Assembly: GCA_028599035.1 (NCBI GenBank)
Contig: JAQRMT010000052.1
Coordinates: 1 to 10,026 of the forward strand
Reading direction: 5' to 3'
DNA: 10,026 nt
DNA from: Gammaproteobacteria bacterium
GTDB taxonomy: Bacteria; Pseudomonadota; Gammaproteobacteria; PS1; Pseudothioglobaceae
The translations under genes and the position numbers were made by a program. Below, piece by piece: positions 1 to 6,999 of this stretch. The first letter of the stretch is position 1. Every line of letters begins with the position of its first letter. The notes below the pieces were generated by a model, which had not been told where the DNA came from, did not search any database, and was given only the letters and a program-made list of their open reading frames with translations.

Positions 1-9
1 TTTTTTCAT
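1..9 (-). CDS. 5' end of a minus-strand gene running off the left edge
   Basis: Only ATG AAA AAA (Met-Lys-Lys) lies inside the window. The start is supported by an AGGAG Shine-Dalgarno sequence about seven bases upstream (minus strand, near 14-18) and by promoter-like boxes at 105-137. A Met-Lys-Lys beginning is common in exported proteins, but three codons cannot support a function. Confidence 0.5.
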
Positions 10-13
10 GTTT

Positions 14-18
14 CACTC
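14..18 (-). promoter_or_regulatory. Shine-Dalgarno site for the left-edge gene
   Basis: Read on the minus strand, AGGAG is followed by TGAAAC and then ATG. The spacing is good, and this is one of the clearest ribosome binding sites in the window; it decides the start of the truncated gene at the edge. Confidence 0.55.
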
Positions 19-35
19 CTTTTTCTTGTCGGATT

Positions 36-58
36 AAAGGGTGATCAATATACCCTTT
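36..58 (-). other. Inverted repeat in the 5' leader of the left-edge gene
   Basis: Seven-base arms (AAAGGGT at 36-42, ACCCTTT at 52-58) flank a nine-base centre that contains TGATCA. It lies between the proposed promoter and the ribosome binding site of the left-edge gene. It could be a leader hairpin or a protein-binding dyad. No U-run follows on the minus strand, so it does not look like an intrinsic terminator. Confidence 0.3.
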
Positions 59-104
59 TGACCAACTAACGAGTGTTGCGCTTATGATGTGAATTCAAGA
101 TGGC

Positions 105-137
105 ATTATATTATACTATTTACAAAAATAAAGTGAA
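105..137 (-). promoter_or_regulatory. Candidate sigma-70 promoter for the left-edge gene
   Basis: On the minus strand a perfect TATAAT (plus coordinates 110-115, with a second overlapping copy at 105-110) lies 16 bases from TTCACT (132-137), a four-of-six match to TTGACA. Transcription would begin near 100 and give a leader of roughly 90 bases before the ATG at 9. The -10 match is excellent, but chance matches are frequent in AT-rich DNA. Confidence 0.4.
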
Positions 138-163
138 TGGTATGGTGCCTATAATCGCCCAAC

Positions 164-703
164 TTAGTGCTTTTTTGACAAGACTAGCGTATTAAGGTGT
201 TTGGTTTTATTGATAATATTGCTTGATACATTGACCAGGATTGATAGATTGGCAGCCTCCCAAACAGGCAAATCACGCAGATGGTCACCCATATAATCAA
301 AGCCTTGTTTGTCAAAGCGTTCAATCAATTTCTCTGCTTTGTTATGTGAGGACAGATTAAACCCTGCATTGCTTGCCATAACATCATCAAATAATTTAAG
401 GTGCTTGGCAACTGCAAACGCATAGTCTTTGTGTGAGGCGGTCGCAAGTATTACTTCGCAGCCGTCTTTTTTGCGTTGCTGAATATAGTCAATGGTAGTT
501 TGGTTATAGGGCAAGGCAGTGATGTCGATATCGCAATGGTTGACTAATTGTTCTTTTAGATAGCCTTTACCTTGTGCGAACCAAAAGGGATATTTTAATA
601 TTAGCCATGGGCTTTTTTTAAGTGTTGCGATTGAGGATTCGTATAATAAATCGGTGTCAATTAGGGTGTGGTCTAAATCAACAATTAAGGGTATGCTTTT
701 CAT
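164..703 (-). CDS. HAD-superfamily hydrolase resembling the phosphatase half of HAD-UbiA fusion proteins
   Basis: A haloacid dehalogenase-type hydrolase of 179 residues, probably a soluble phosphatase of unknown substrate. All four motifs are visible: DLDHT (D9 nucleophile, D11 acid/base), a motif II threonine in ILATAS (T88), a motif III lysine (K122), and GD with a second acid at D140 and D144. The phrasing of the N-terminus (TDLLYES, KSPW, LPYN) and the DLPVW segment resembles the N-terminal domain of proteins that fuse a HAD domain to a UbiA prenyltransferase. Here the protein stops where that membrane domain would begin. I chose the ATG at 703 because it overlaps the uup stop as ATGA, has GGAG nine bases upstream, and begins directly at the domain. 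An in-frame ATG at 718 would add five residues. The fold is certain; the biological role is not. Confidence 0.85.
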   Translation of the reverse strand: MKSIPLIVDLDHTLIDTDLLYESSIATLKKSPWLILKYPFWFAQGKGYLKEQLVNHCDIDITALPYNQTTIDYIQQRKKDGCEVILATASHKDYAFAVAKHLKLFDDVMASNAGFNLSSHNKAEKLIERFDKQGFDYMGDHLRDLPVWEAANLSILVNVSSNIINKTKHLNTLVLSKKH

Positions 704-2553
704 TCTAACGCACTCCACTGCTCATAATAACGCTCTAAATCAGCCTCCAGCCTGGCAAGTTTGATTAAAGCCTCTTGAGAGGCATCTGTTTGAAAAAACT
801 CAGGGTTAGAGAGTTTTAACTGTATTTCTTTAATTTTTACCTCGGCTTTTTCAATTTTTTCGGGTAGTTTGTTGAGCTCCTGTTGTTGCTTATAGGTGAG
901 TTTATTGGTTGCTTGGGTTGTTTTTTTGGCTGGTTTGGCTCTAGTTTTGGCTTTTTCTTTGGCGTTTAAATCACTTTGTTTTTGGCTGAGATAATCATCA
1001 TAGCCACCTGCATATTGATTGATGATACCATTGCCATCCATCACCAAGGTTGAGCCGACCACATTGTTGAGAAAAGTTCTGTCATGGGAGATCAAAATCA
1101 GCGTACCTGTATAGTCCACTAGCATTTCTTCTAACAACTCCAAAGTTTCCACATCAAGGTCGTTGGTCGGCTCATCCAGCACTAATAAATTGGCGGGTTG
1201 GGATAGGATTTTGGCCAGCATTAGGCGATTTTTTTCACCGCCAGAAAACATTCTAATCGGCGCCATCGCTTGTTTTCCAGTGAATAAGAATTGACGCAAA
1301 TAGCCGATAATGTGCTTACTTTTTCCGCCAATATCGATGCGTTCGCGACCACCTGAAACAAAATCCATAGCTTTCATATTTAGGTCAAGATTTTCTCGCA
1401 TTTGGTCAAAATAAGCCAGTTTGATGGTTTTTGAGCGACGAATAGAACCGCTGTCAGGTTGTAATTCGTCAAGTAGTAATTTAATAAAAGTGGATTTCCC
1501 TGTGCCGTTGCCGCCAATAATGCCGATTTTTTCGCCTTTTAACACCAGCATAGAAAAATCTTTAACCAGTTGTAAATTTCCGATTTTATAAGACATTTTT
1601 TTGACTTCAAAGACGACTTTTGAGGTGCGTTTTTCATCTTCTGCAACTGAATGTATCTTAACCTTGCCTTGTTTTTGTCTGCGATTGATGAATGAAGAAC
1701 GCATTGCTTGTAAGGCACGCACTCTACCTTCGTTGCGGGTTCTTCTCGCCTTAATGCCTTGGCGAATCCACACTTCCTCTTGTGCCAGTTTTTTGTCAAA
1801 TCTTTTATTCGCCAACGCTTCTGAATTAAGGACATTGTCTTTGCGTTTAACATAATTCCGATAACCACATTCAAATACCGCTAAATTACCACGGTCAAGG
1901 TCGTATACTTTATTAACAATACCCGCAACAAAAGAGCGGTCGTGACTGATGAGCACCAAAGTGCCATGATAGTCTTTGAGCATTTTTTCCAAGTCAAGAA
2001 TGGCAGTAATATCCATATGGTTGGTTGGCTCGTCAAGTAACAGCACATTTGGCTCTTGTATCAAGGCTTTTGCCAACATTACCCGTCGTCGCCAGCCGCC
2101 CGACAAGGTGGACAAAATCGCTTCTGGATTCAGGGTAAAGCGTTGTAGGATGATTTCGATTTTATGCAGATATTGCCAGCCATCAAGCTGGTCAATTTGT
2201 TCTTGCAACTCAGCGGCTTGATCCAGTTTGCCTTCTGCCATTAATTGTTGATATTGTGTAAGGATGACCCCAACATCTTCCAAACCTTCGGCAACTACAT
2301 TAAATAATTTTTTTTCATTGTCTTCGGGCGGTGTTTGTTCCAAATAACTGATTTTGATGCCATTTTTAATCTTTAATTTACCATCATCTGCCTCAATTTC
2401 ACCAGCCAAAACACGCATAAAGGTTGATTTTCCTTCGCCATTACGCCCGATGAGTGCGATTTTATCGCCTTTTAAAATGGTGGCACTTACCTCATTTAGA
2501 ATGGGTTTTTCGGCAAAACGCAGAGAAAGATTGTCAAGTGTGATTAACGGCAT
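700..2553 (-). CDS. uup: ABC-F family ATPase Uup
   Basis: A soluble ABC-F protein of 617 residues with two nucleotide-binding domains and no membrane segment. Domain one has Walker A GRNGEGKS (36-43), signature LSGGW (150-154), Walker B LLLDEP (171-176) and switch His204. Domain two has GGNGTGKS (347-354), FSGGE (436-440), LLVLDEP (456-462) and His490. The segment EEVWIRQGIKARRTRNEGR between the domains and the charged, coiled-coil C-terminal domain (about 555-615) are hallmarks of Uup rather than EttA, YbiT or YheS. ABC-F proteins act at the ribosome; Uup is linked to DNA-repair phenotypes (reduced transposon precise excision) and to resolving stalled or structured translation states. Length fits the family (about 635 in E. 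coli). No clear Shine-Dalgarno precedes the ATG. It is divergent from ccmH and coupled to the HAD gene downstream. Confidence 0.96.
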   Translation of the reverse strand: MPLITLDNLSLRFAEKPILNEVSATILKGDKIALIGRNGEGKSTFMRVLAGEIEADDGKLKIKNGIKISYLEQTPPEDNEKKLFNVVAEGLEDVGVILTQYQQLMAEGKLDQAAELQEQIDQLDGWQYLHKIEIILQRFTLNPEAILSTLSGGWRRRVMLAKALIQEPNVLLLDEPTNHMDITAILDLEKMLKDYHGTLVLISHDRSFVAGIVNKVYDLDRGNLAVFECGYRNYVKRKDNVLNSEALANKRFDKKLAQEEVWIRQGIKARRTRNEGRVRALQAMRSSFINRRQKQGKVKIHSVAEDEKRTSKVVFEVKKMSYKIGNLQLVKDFSMLVLKGEKIGIIGGNGTGKSTFIKLLLDELQPDSGSIRRSKTIKLAYFDQMRENLDLNMKAMDFVSGGRERIDIGGKSKHIIGYLRQFLFTGKQAMAPIRMFSGGEKNRLMLAKILSQPANLLVLDEPTNDLDVETLELLEEMLVDYTGTLILISHDRTFLNNVVGSTLVMDGNGIINQYAGGYDDYLSQKQSDLNAKEKAKTRAKPAKKTTQATNKLTYKQQQELNKLPEKIEKAEVKIKEIQLKLSNPEFFQTDASQEALIKLARLEADLERYYEQWSALE

Positions 2554-2591
2554 AGGTTAAAATTATTCATTTTTATTTAGCGAGATTTATT

Positions 2592-3026
2592 GTGCGTTAT
2601 TTTATTCAATTTTTGTTAGTGTTAGGACTTTTTAACTCAGTGTATGCTGAAAGCATCGATGCGACCAGTTTTACCTCAAAAAAACAAGAGCAGCGTTATC
2701 AGGCTCTAATTGGCGAAATTCGTTGCCCAGTGTGTCAAGGGCAAAGCATTGGTGGCTCAAATGCTGGATTGGCAAAAGACTTGAGGGAGAAGGTAAGGGC
2801 GTTAATTCTCAACCAAAAAACCAATGACGATATTCGCGTGTTTATGGTAGAACGATATGGGGATTTTGTGGTATTTAAGCCGCCTGTGAATAAAAATACT
2901 TATTTATTGTGGTTTGCACCTTTTGTGTTCTTGTTATTGGCAGGATTTTTTCTTATACGCTCGTTTGGTCGTAAAAAAGAGCCTGTTAACCTAGACACCA
3001 GTAAAGCCAAAGATTTACTAAAATGA
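2592..3026 (+). CDS. ccmH: Cytochrome c maturation protein CcmH (thiol-disulfide subunit)
   Basis: CcmH of System I cytochrome c biogenesis, 144 residues. It is a periplasmic, membrane-anchored thiol oxidoreductase that reduces or holds the CXXCH cysteines of apocytochrome c before haem ligation. Visible parts: a signal peptide (1-19, VYA then Glu), the family motif IRCPVCQGQS with Cys45 and Cys48, a short helical domain, and one transmembrane segment (about 103-123) followed by a basic cytoplasmic tail. It has the short form without the TPR (CcmI) extension fused in E. coli CcmH. The start is GTG with only a weak GAG-type binding site, but it gives a correct signal peptide. Its stop overlaps the next start as ATGA. 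The ccmC, D, E and G genes lie about 4.7 kb downstream instead of adjacent. Confidence 0.95.
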   Translation: MRYFIQFLLVLGLFNSVYAESIDATSFTSKKQEQRYQALIGEIRCPVCQGQSIGGSNAGLAKDLREKVRALILNQKTNDDIRVFMVERYGDFVVFKPPVNKNTYLLWFAPFVFLLLAGFFLIRSFGRKKEPVNLDTSKAKDLLK

Positions 3027-3424
3027 GTGAATTGACAGTTGTTACCAACAACCGTGGTGCTGTTGAAATCACCCAGCAAGTGAACGGTATTGTTGCTAAG
3101 CAGGGTAGCGGTGCAAAATTGTGCCATATATTTACTACCCATACTTCAGCATCACTGATAATTACGGGCAACGAAGACCCTGATTTGCTGTTGGATATTG
3201 AGGATTATTTTCAATCCATTGTTATTGATGCAAGTCCAAATTACCGACATAATAATGAAGGTGACTTTGATGTGTCAGGGCATATTCGTTCAGTTTTAAC
3301 AGGTGAGTCGAAAACCATTCCTGTGGTTAATAAAAAGTTAGCATTAGGTAAATATCAGGGTTTGTTTTTGTATGAACATCGTGCTGGTGTTAATAATCGT
3401 AAACTGATTGTTACGCTGCTATGA
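3023..3424 (+). CDS. yjbQ: YjbQ/UPF0047 family protein
   Basis: A 133-residue member of the YjbQ (UPF0047) family, small cytosolic proteins that form trimers. Some members have weak thiamine phosphate synthase activity in vitro or in complementation; the physiological role is unsettled. Family signatures are THTSASL (around His40), EDPDLLLDIEDYF, a histidine in YRHNNEG (His76), GHIRS (His87) and EHRAG...NRKLIV at the C-terminus (His119). These conserved histidines and acids are thought to line the active site. It overlaps ccmH by four bases (ATGA) and the following TPR gene in the same way, so the three are probably translated together. Length is normal for the family. Family membership is secure; the gene name follows the E. 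coli homologue. Confidence 0.9.
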   Translation: MSELTVVTNNRGAVEITQQVNGIVAKQGSGAKLCHIFTTHTSASLIITGNEDPDLLLDIEDYFQSIVIDASPNYRHNNEGDFDVSGHIRSVLTGESKTIPVVNKKLALGKYQGLFLYEHRAGVNNRKLIVTLL

Positions 3425-4098
3425 ACAACGAACAAGAGATTAGTGATTTAATGGTTGCCGCTTACACGCATCAGAAAAATGGCGAATTATCTTCAGCCAT
3501 TCAAGCGTGGAATATGCTACTTAATCATCAAAATGTAGACAAAGACCTCAAAGCCAATGCACATTTGAGTTTGGGTAATTTGCACCAATTACAAGGCAGT
3601 GATGATTTGGCGATGGAAAGTATGTCAAATGCAATAAAATCTAATCCAAATAGCAGTGAGGCGCATTTTTGTTTGGCGACTATGGCTCAGGAAAAAGAAG
3701 ATTTTGAGGCGGCAGTTGAGCATTTTAAAAGAGCCTTGGCGTTGAATGGCAAAGATTGCGGTGCGTTTAATAATTTAGGTAATTGCTATGATAAACTGGA
3801 GCAATCCCAAGCGGCGATTGATGCGTATTCTCAAGCGCTTGAATTAGAGGATGATTACATTGCTGCCGTTTATAATCGTGGCAATGCATTTTTAAAACTA
3901 GGAAAAGACGATTTAGCGTATCAAGATTTGTCAAAAGCCATTAATTTAGACGAAAATTTTTATCAAGCCTATTATAATCGTGGCACTTTGCTTAAAGGTA
4001 TGGGAAAATTGGCAGAAGCCGAACATGATTTAAGTAAGGCAAAAATACTCGCTCAAAGAGATTTGGAAAACCAAGAAAAACAACAGAAAACACATTAG
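3421..4098 (+). CDS. Soluble tetratricopeptide repeat protein
   Basis: A 225-residue protein made almost wholly of TPR helix pairs. Repeats can be seen at roughly 10-36, 45-77, 79-111, 113-145, 147-179 and 181-211, with typical phrases such as AFNNLGNCYDKLEQSQAAI and YNRGNAFLKLGKDDLA. The tail (212-225) is charged and rich in Gln and Lys. There is no signal peptide or transmembrane segment, so it should be cytosolic. TPR arrays bind other proteins; no catalytic domain is present. The start overlaps the yjbQ stop (ATGA), and lysS starts six bases after its end. The place after ccmH recalls CcmI, the TPR partner of CcmH, but CcmI is membrane-anchored and periplasmic, so I do not equate them. 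The partner is unknown. Confidence 0.88.
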   Translation: MNNEQEISDLMVAAYTHQKNGELSSAIQAWNMLLNHQNVDKDLKANAHLSLGNLHQLQGSDDLAMESMSNAIKSNPNSSEAHFCLATMAQEKEDFEAAVEHFKRALALNGKDCGAFNNLGNCYDKLEQSQAAIDAYSQALELEDDYIAAVYNRGNAFLKLGKDDLAYQDLSKAINLDENFYQAYYNRGTLLKGMGKLAEAEHDLSKAKILAQRDLENQEKQQKTH

Positions 4099-4104
4099 GA
4101 CAGT

Positions 4105-5595
4105 ATGGATAATCAAGACGACAATAAATTAATAACAGAAAGAAGGGAAAAATTAGCCTTGTTGAGAGAGGCAGGCAATCCGTTTATCAATGATTTTAAG
4201 CCTCAGAATTTAGCCAAAAATATTGCGGCAGAGTTTGAGCAATTCTCGAAAGAGGCATTGGAGCAAAAAGTAGTCGAGGTATCAATTGCAGGGCGAATAA
4301 TGCTAAAACGAGTAATGGGCAAGGCGAGTTTTGCTCATATTCAAGATGCCAGCGGGCAGATTCAGTTGTTTGTCACCCGTGATGAACTGCCTGAGGGGTT
4401 TTATAACGAGCAGTTTAAAAAGTGGGATATTGGCGACATTATTGGCGTTAAAGGTACGCTGTTTAAGACCAAAGTAGGCGAGCTATCTGTGCGTGTTAGT
4501 GAGATAAAGTTACTTACTAAGGCGCTACGACCATTGCCTGAAAAATTTCACGGCTTATCTGACCAAGAAACACGCTATCGCCAGCGTTATGTTGATTTAA
4601 TCATCAACAAACAAGTGCGCAATACCTTTAAAAGACGCTCGCAGATTATTAGTTATATTCGTAATTTTTTTAACAATGCGGGTTTTATGGAAGTAGAAAC
4701 GCCGATGTTACAATCTATTCCAGGCGGTGCGACTGCCAGGCCTTTTGAAACGCACCATAACGCCTTAGATATGCAGATGTTCTTGCGCATTGCTCCTGAG
4801 CTTTATCTTAAGCGATTGATTGTCGGCGGTATGGACAGAGTGTTTGAAATTAATCGTAATTTTAGAAACGAAGGGCTGTCCACTCGCCACAATCCAGAAT
4901 TTACCATGATTGAGTTTTATCAGGCATATGCCACTTATCACGATGTGATGGACTTAACGGAAAACTTACTCCGAGGTATTGCCGTTGATGTCTGTGGTAA
5001 TGCAGTTGTGCAGTATCAAGGCGATGATTTTGATTTTTCTAAAACCTTTGAGCGTATCAGCGTGTTTGATTCAATTTTGCAGCATAATCCTGATTTGTCA
5101 GCCGATGATTTGAATAAGGACAACGCCACCACCACTGCTAAAAAACTAGGCATAGCGGTTAAAGACACTTGGGGCTTGGGTAAAATCCAAATTGAGATTT
5201 TTGAAGTTACGGTAGAGGAAAAACTCATTCAACCGACTTTTATCACCGAATATCCGACCGAAGTCTCACCACTTGCACGGCGTAATGACGACAACCCATT
5301 TATTACCGATAGATTTGAGCTGTTCATCGGCGGTAGAGAAATTGCCAACGGCTTTTCTGAGTTAAACGATGCCGAAGATCAAGCCGAACGCTTCCACAAA
5401 CAAGTAGCAGAAAAAGATGCTGGCGACGATGAAGCGATGCATTATGACGCTGATTATATTCGTGCCTTAGAATACGGTATGCCACCCACCGCTGGCGAAG
5501 GCATAGGTATTGACCGTTTAGTGATGTTGTTTACTGATTCGCCGTCTATTCGTGATGTGTTATTATTTCCACATATGAAATTGGAGAGTAAATGA
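4105..5595 (+). CDS. lysS: Lysyl-tRNA synthetase, class II
   Basis: Cytosolic enzyme that charges tRNA-Lys with lysine using ATP. At 496 residues it is close to the E. coli enzyme (505). An N-terminal OB-fold anticodon-binding domain spans about 57-138 (AGRIMLKRVMGKASFAHIQD). The class II catalytic core follows, with motif 1 (about 189-201, ending EVETPML), motif 2 (252-272, FRNEGLSTRHNPEFTMIEFY) and motif 3 (464-476, GEGIGIDRLVMLF). EYPTEVSPLAR and the GGREIANGFSELND segment are also typical. No frame break or missing motif is seen. TAGGA overlapping the end of the TPR gene may serve as ribosome binding site. The stop overlaps an ATG (ATGA) that opens only a 36-codon frame, treated as a finding. 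Confidence 0.98.
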   Translation: MDNQDDNKLITERREKLALLREAGNPFINDFKPQNLAKNIAAEFEQFSKEALEQKVVEVSIAGRIMLKRVMGKASFAHIQDASGQIQLFVTRDELPEGFYNEQFKKWDIGDIIGVKGTLFKTKVGELSVRVSEIKLLTKALRPLPEKFHGLSDQETRYRQRYVDLIINKQVRNTFKRRSQIISYIRNFFNNAGFMEVETPMLQSIPGGATARPFETHHNALDMQMFLRIAPELYLKRLIVGGMDRVFEINRNFRNEGLSTRHNPEFTMIEFYQAYATYHDVMDLTENLLRGIAVDVCGNAVVQYQGDDFDFSKTFERISVFDSILQHNPDLSADDLNKDNATTTAKKLGIAVKDTWGLGKIQIEIFEVTVEEKLIQPTFITEYPTEVSPLARRNDDNPFITDRFELFIGGREIANGFSELNDAEDQAERFHKQVAEKDAGDDEAMHYDADYIRALEYGMPPTAGEGIGIDRLVMLFTDSPSIRDVLLFPHMKLESK

Positions 5596-5664
5596 AGCAA
5601 AGTTTAAATTTGTTTGGCAAGTTATTCTCAGTTAAATTATGCAAAGGTCTTATAAAATTAAATT

Positions 5665-6342
5665 ATGGCAATAACCGACTGGCACGAAAACGACAGACCT
5701 AGAGAAAAGTTGCTTAAATTCGGCGCACAGAGTTTGAGCGATGCGGAGTTGTTGGCAATATTTTTGCGTACAGGTATAAAAGGCAAGAGTGCGGTTGATT
5801 TGGCACAAGATTTGTTGGATCAGTTTGGTTCTTTGCATAATTTGTTGAATGCAAGCGAAACTGAATTTTGCCAGGGAAAAGGCTTGGGACAGGCAAAATA
5901 TGCACATCTTCAAGGTGTGCTGGAGATGGCTAAGCGACATTTTGAATCGAGTTTGAGTAAGGGCGATGCATTTGCCAGCCCAGAACAAATTGCCAAGTAT
6001 TTGCATTTGCATATTGGTAACTCAAGTCGGGAGAATTTTGCAGTTATGCTGTTAGATCAAAAACACAGACTGATTGAATTAGTGAATTTATTTACTGGCA
6101 CGCTAAACCAAACCAGCGTACATATACGAGAGGTGGTTAAAATCGTATTGGAGCAAAATGCATCAGCTGTGGTTTTGGCACACAATCACCCTTCAGGCGA
6201 CCCTATACCGTCACAATCTGACATTAATATTACTAGAAAAATTAAAGACGCATTAGCACTGATTGATGTGCGAGTGCTAGATCATATTATTATCGGCGAT
6301 GGCGGGCGTTTTGAAAGTCTAGCGCAACGGGATGAGATGTGA
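5665..6342 (+). CDS. radC: RadC family JAMM/MPN-domain protein
   Basis: A 225-residue RadC protein. The N-terminal half carries a helix-hairpin-helix-like region (about 1-95) beginning with the family phrase RPREKLL...LSDAELLAIFLRTG. The C-terminal JAMM/MPN metalloprotease-like fold shows Glu156 (HIREVV), the HNHPSGD motif with His173 and His175, and Asp186 in SQSD, so a zinc site is complete. The name came from an E. coli repair mutant, but a direct repair role is disputed and the substrate is unknown; RadC-type proteins are also frequent on mobile elements. Here the setting between lysS and a cell-wall gene is a chromosomal one. Length is full. The ATG at 5665 fits the family N-terminus, although the best purine run (AAAGG) is about 17 bases upstream. 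Confidence 0.94.
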   Translation: MAITDWHENDRPREKLLKFGAQSLSDAELLAIFLRTGIKGKSAVDLAQDLLDQFGSLHNLLNASETEFCQGKGLGQAKYAHLQGVLEMAKRHFESSLSKGDAFASPEQIAKYLHLHIGNSSRENFAVMLLDQKHRLIELVNLFTGTLNQTSVHIREVVKIVLEQNASAVVLAHNHPSGDPIPSQSDINITRKIKDALALIDVRVLDHIIIGDGGRFESLAQRDEM

Positions 6343-6995
6343 AATCTGGGCTTATAAAATGGCTAAATCGCCTAATATTGTTCGGTGTTGTTCTTTTTGC
6401 CATATATTTGACTCATTTACATATACTGGTTAAAGACGAGTTTTCAAAACCACTTAATACGACAAATTCTACTTTATCGTTAGAGCAATACCCTAAGGCA
6501 TTAATTAATATGTTGTTGGCAGTAGAAGACCAATCGTTTTTTCAGCATTCTGGTGTGGATTTTCGAGAGATTGCCAGAGTTCTGCGTGATTATTATTTCA
6601 ATGGCAAGCCAATGCGAGGTGCTAGCACGCTAACACAGCAATTGATTAAAAATTCATTACTAACTCGAAATCGAACCATTGATAGAAAATTTAAAGAAGT
6701 GCTGATGGCACTATTGTTAGAACATTCATTTGATAAAAATATGATTTTAAGTCGCTATATGAACAGTGTGTATTTAGGGCAAAGGGGTAATTATGTGGTG
6801 TATGGGTTTGAGCGTGGGGCGCAGTTTTATTTCAACAAGGATATTAACGCATTGTCTTTGCAAGAGTTGGCATCACTGGTGGCTTTGGTTAAGGGTCCGA
6901 GTTATTACCATCTGTTCAAACACCCAAGTCGATTGAAAAAACGCAGAAATTTGGTGTTACGCTTGTATCATAAGTACAAAAAGATTATAAAATAG
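6339..6995 (+). CDS. GT51 peptidoglycan glycosyltransferase (monofunctional, PBP1B-like)
   Basis: A family 51 glycosyltransferase of 218 residues that should polymerise lipid II into glycan strands at the outer face of the inner membrane. One transmembrane helix (about 12-28) is followed by the catalytic domain: AVEDQSFF with catalytic Glu63, GASTLTQQLIKN (94-105), KFKEVLMALLLE with the second glutamate Glu120, YMNSVYLGQ, and YGFERGAQFYF. It ends after VKGPSYY...RRNLVLRLY, a phrasing nearer the GT domain of class A PBP1B than typical MtgA, with no transpeptidase domain. MtgA is the functional alternative name. Start is GTG at 6339, overlapping the radC stop as GTGA; tsaB begins four bases after its stop. 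The enzymatic family is clear, while the choice between a true MtgA and a shortened PBP1B is open. Confidence 0.9.
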   Translation: MKSGLIKWLNRLILFGVVLFAIYLTHLHILVKDEFSKPLNTTNSTLSLEQYPKALINMLLAVEDQSFFQHSGVDFREIARVLRDYYFNGKPMRGASTLTQQLIKNSLLTRNRTIDRKFKEVLMALLLEHSFDKNMILSRYMNSVYLGQRGNYVVYGFERGAQFYFNKDINALSLQELASLVALVKGPSYYHLFKHPSRLKKRRNLVLRLYHKYKKIIK

Positions 6996-6999
6996 CCAA

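Noticed and set aside
1539..2560. Several open frames on the plus strand and one on the other minus frame inside uup
   Set aside because: They lie wholly within or antisense to an intact, well-conserved ABC-F gene, lack ribosome binding sites, and their translations show no family features.
2900..3171. Minus-strand frames opposite ccmH and yjbQ
   Set aside because: They run antisense to two coupled conserved genes, with no supporting signals.
3421..4098. TPR protein as CcmI
   Set aside because: CcmI has N-terminal membrane helices and a periplasmic TPR domain. This protein has no hydrophobic segment or signal peptide.
5650..6012. Minus-strand frames opposite radC
   Set aside because: They are antisense shadows of a complete radC with all JAMM residues in place.
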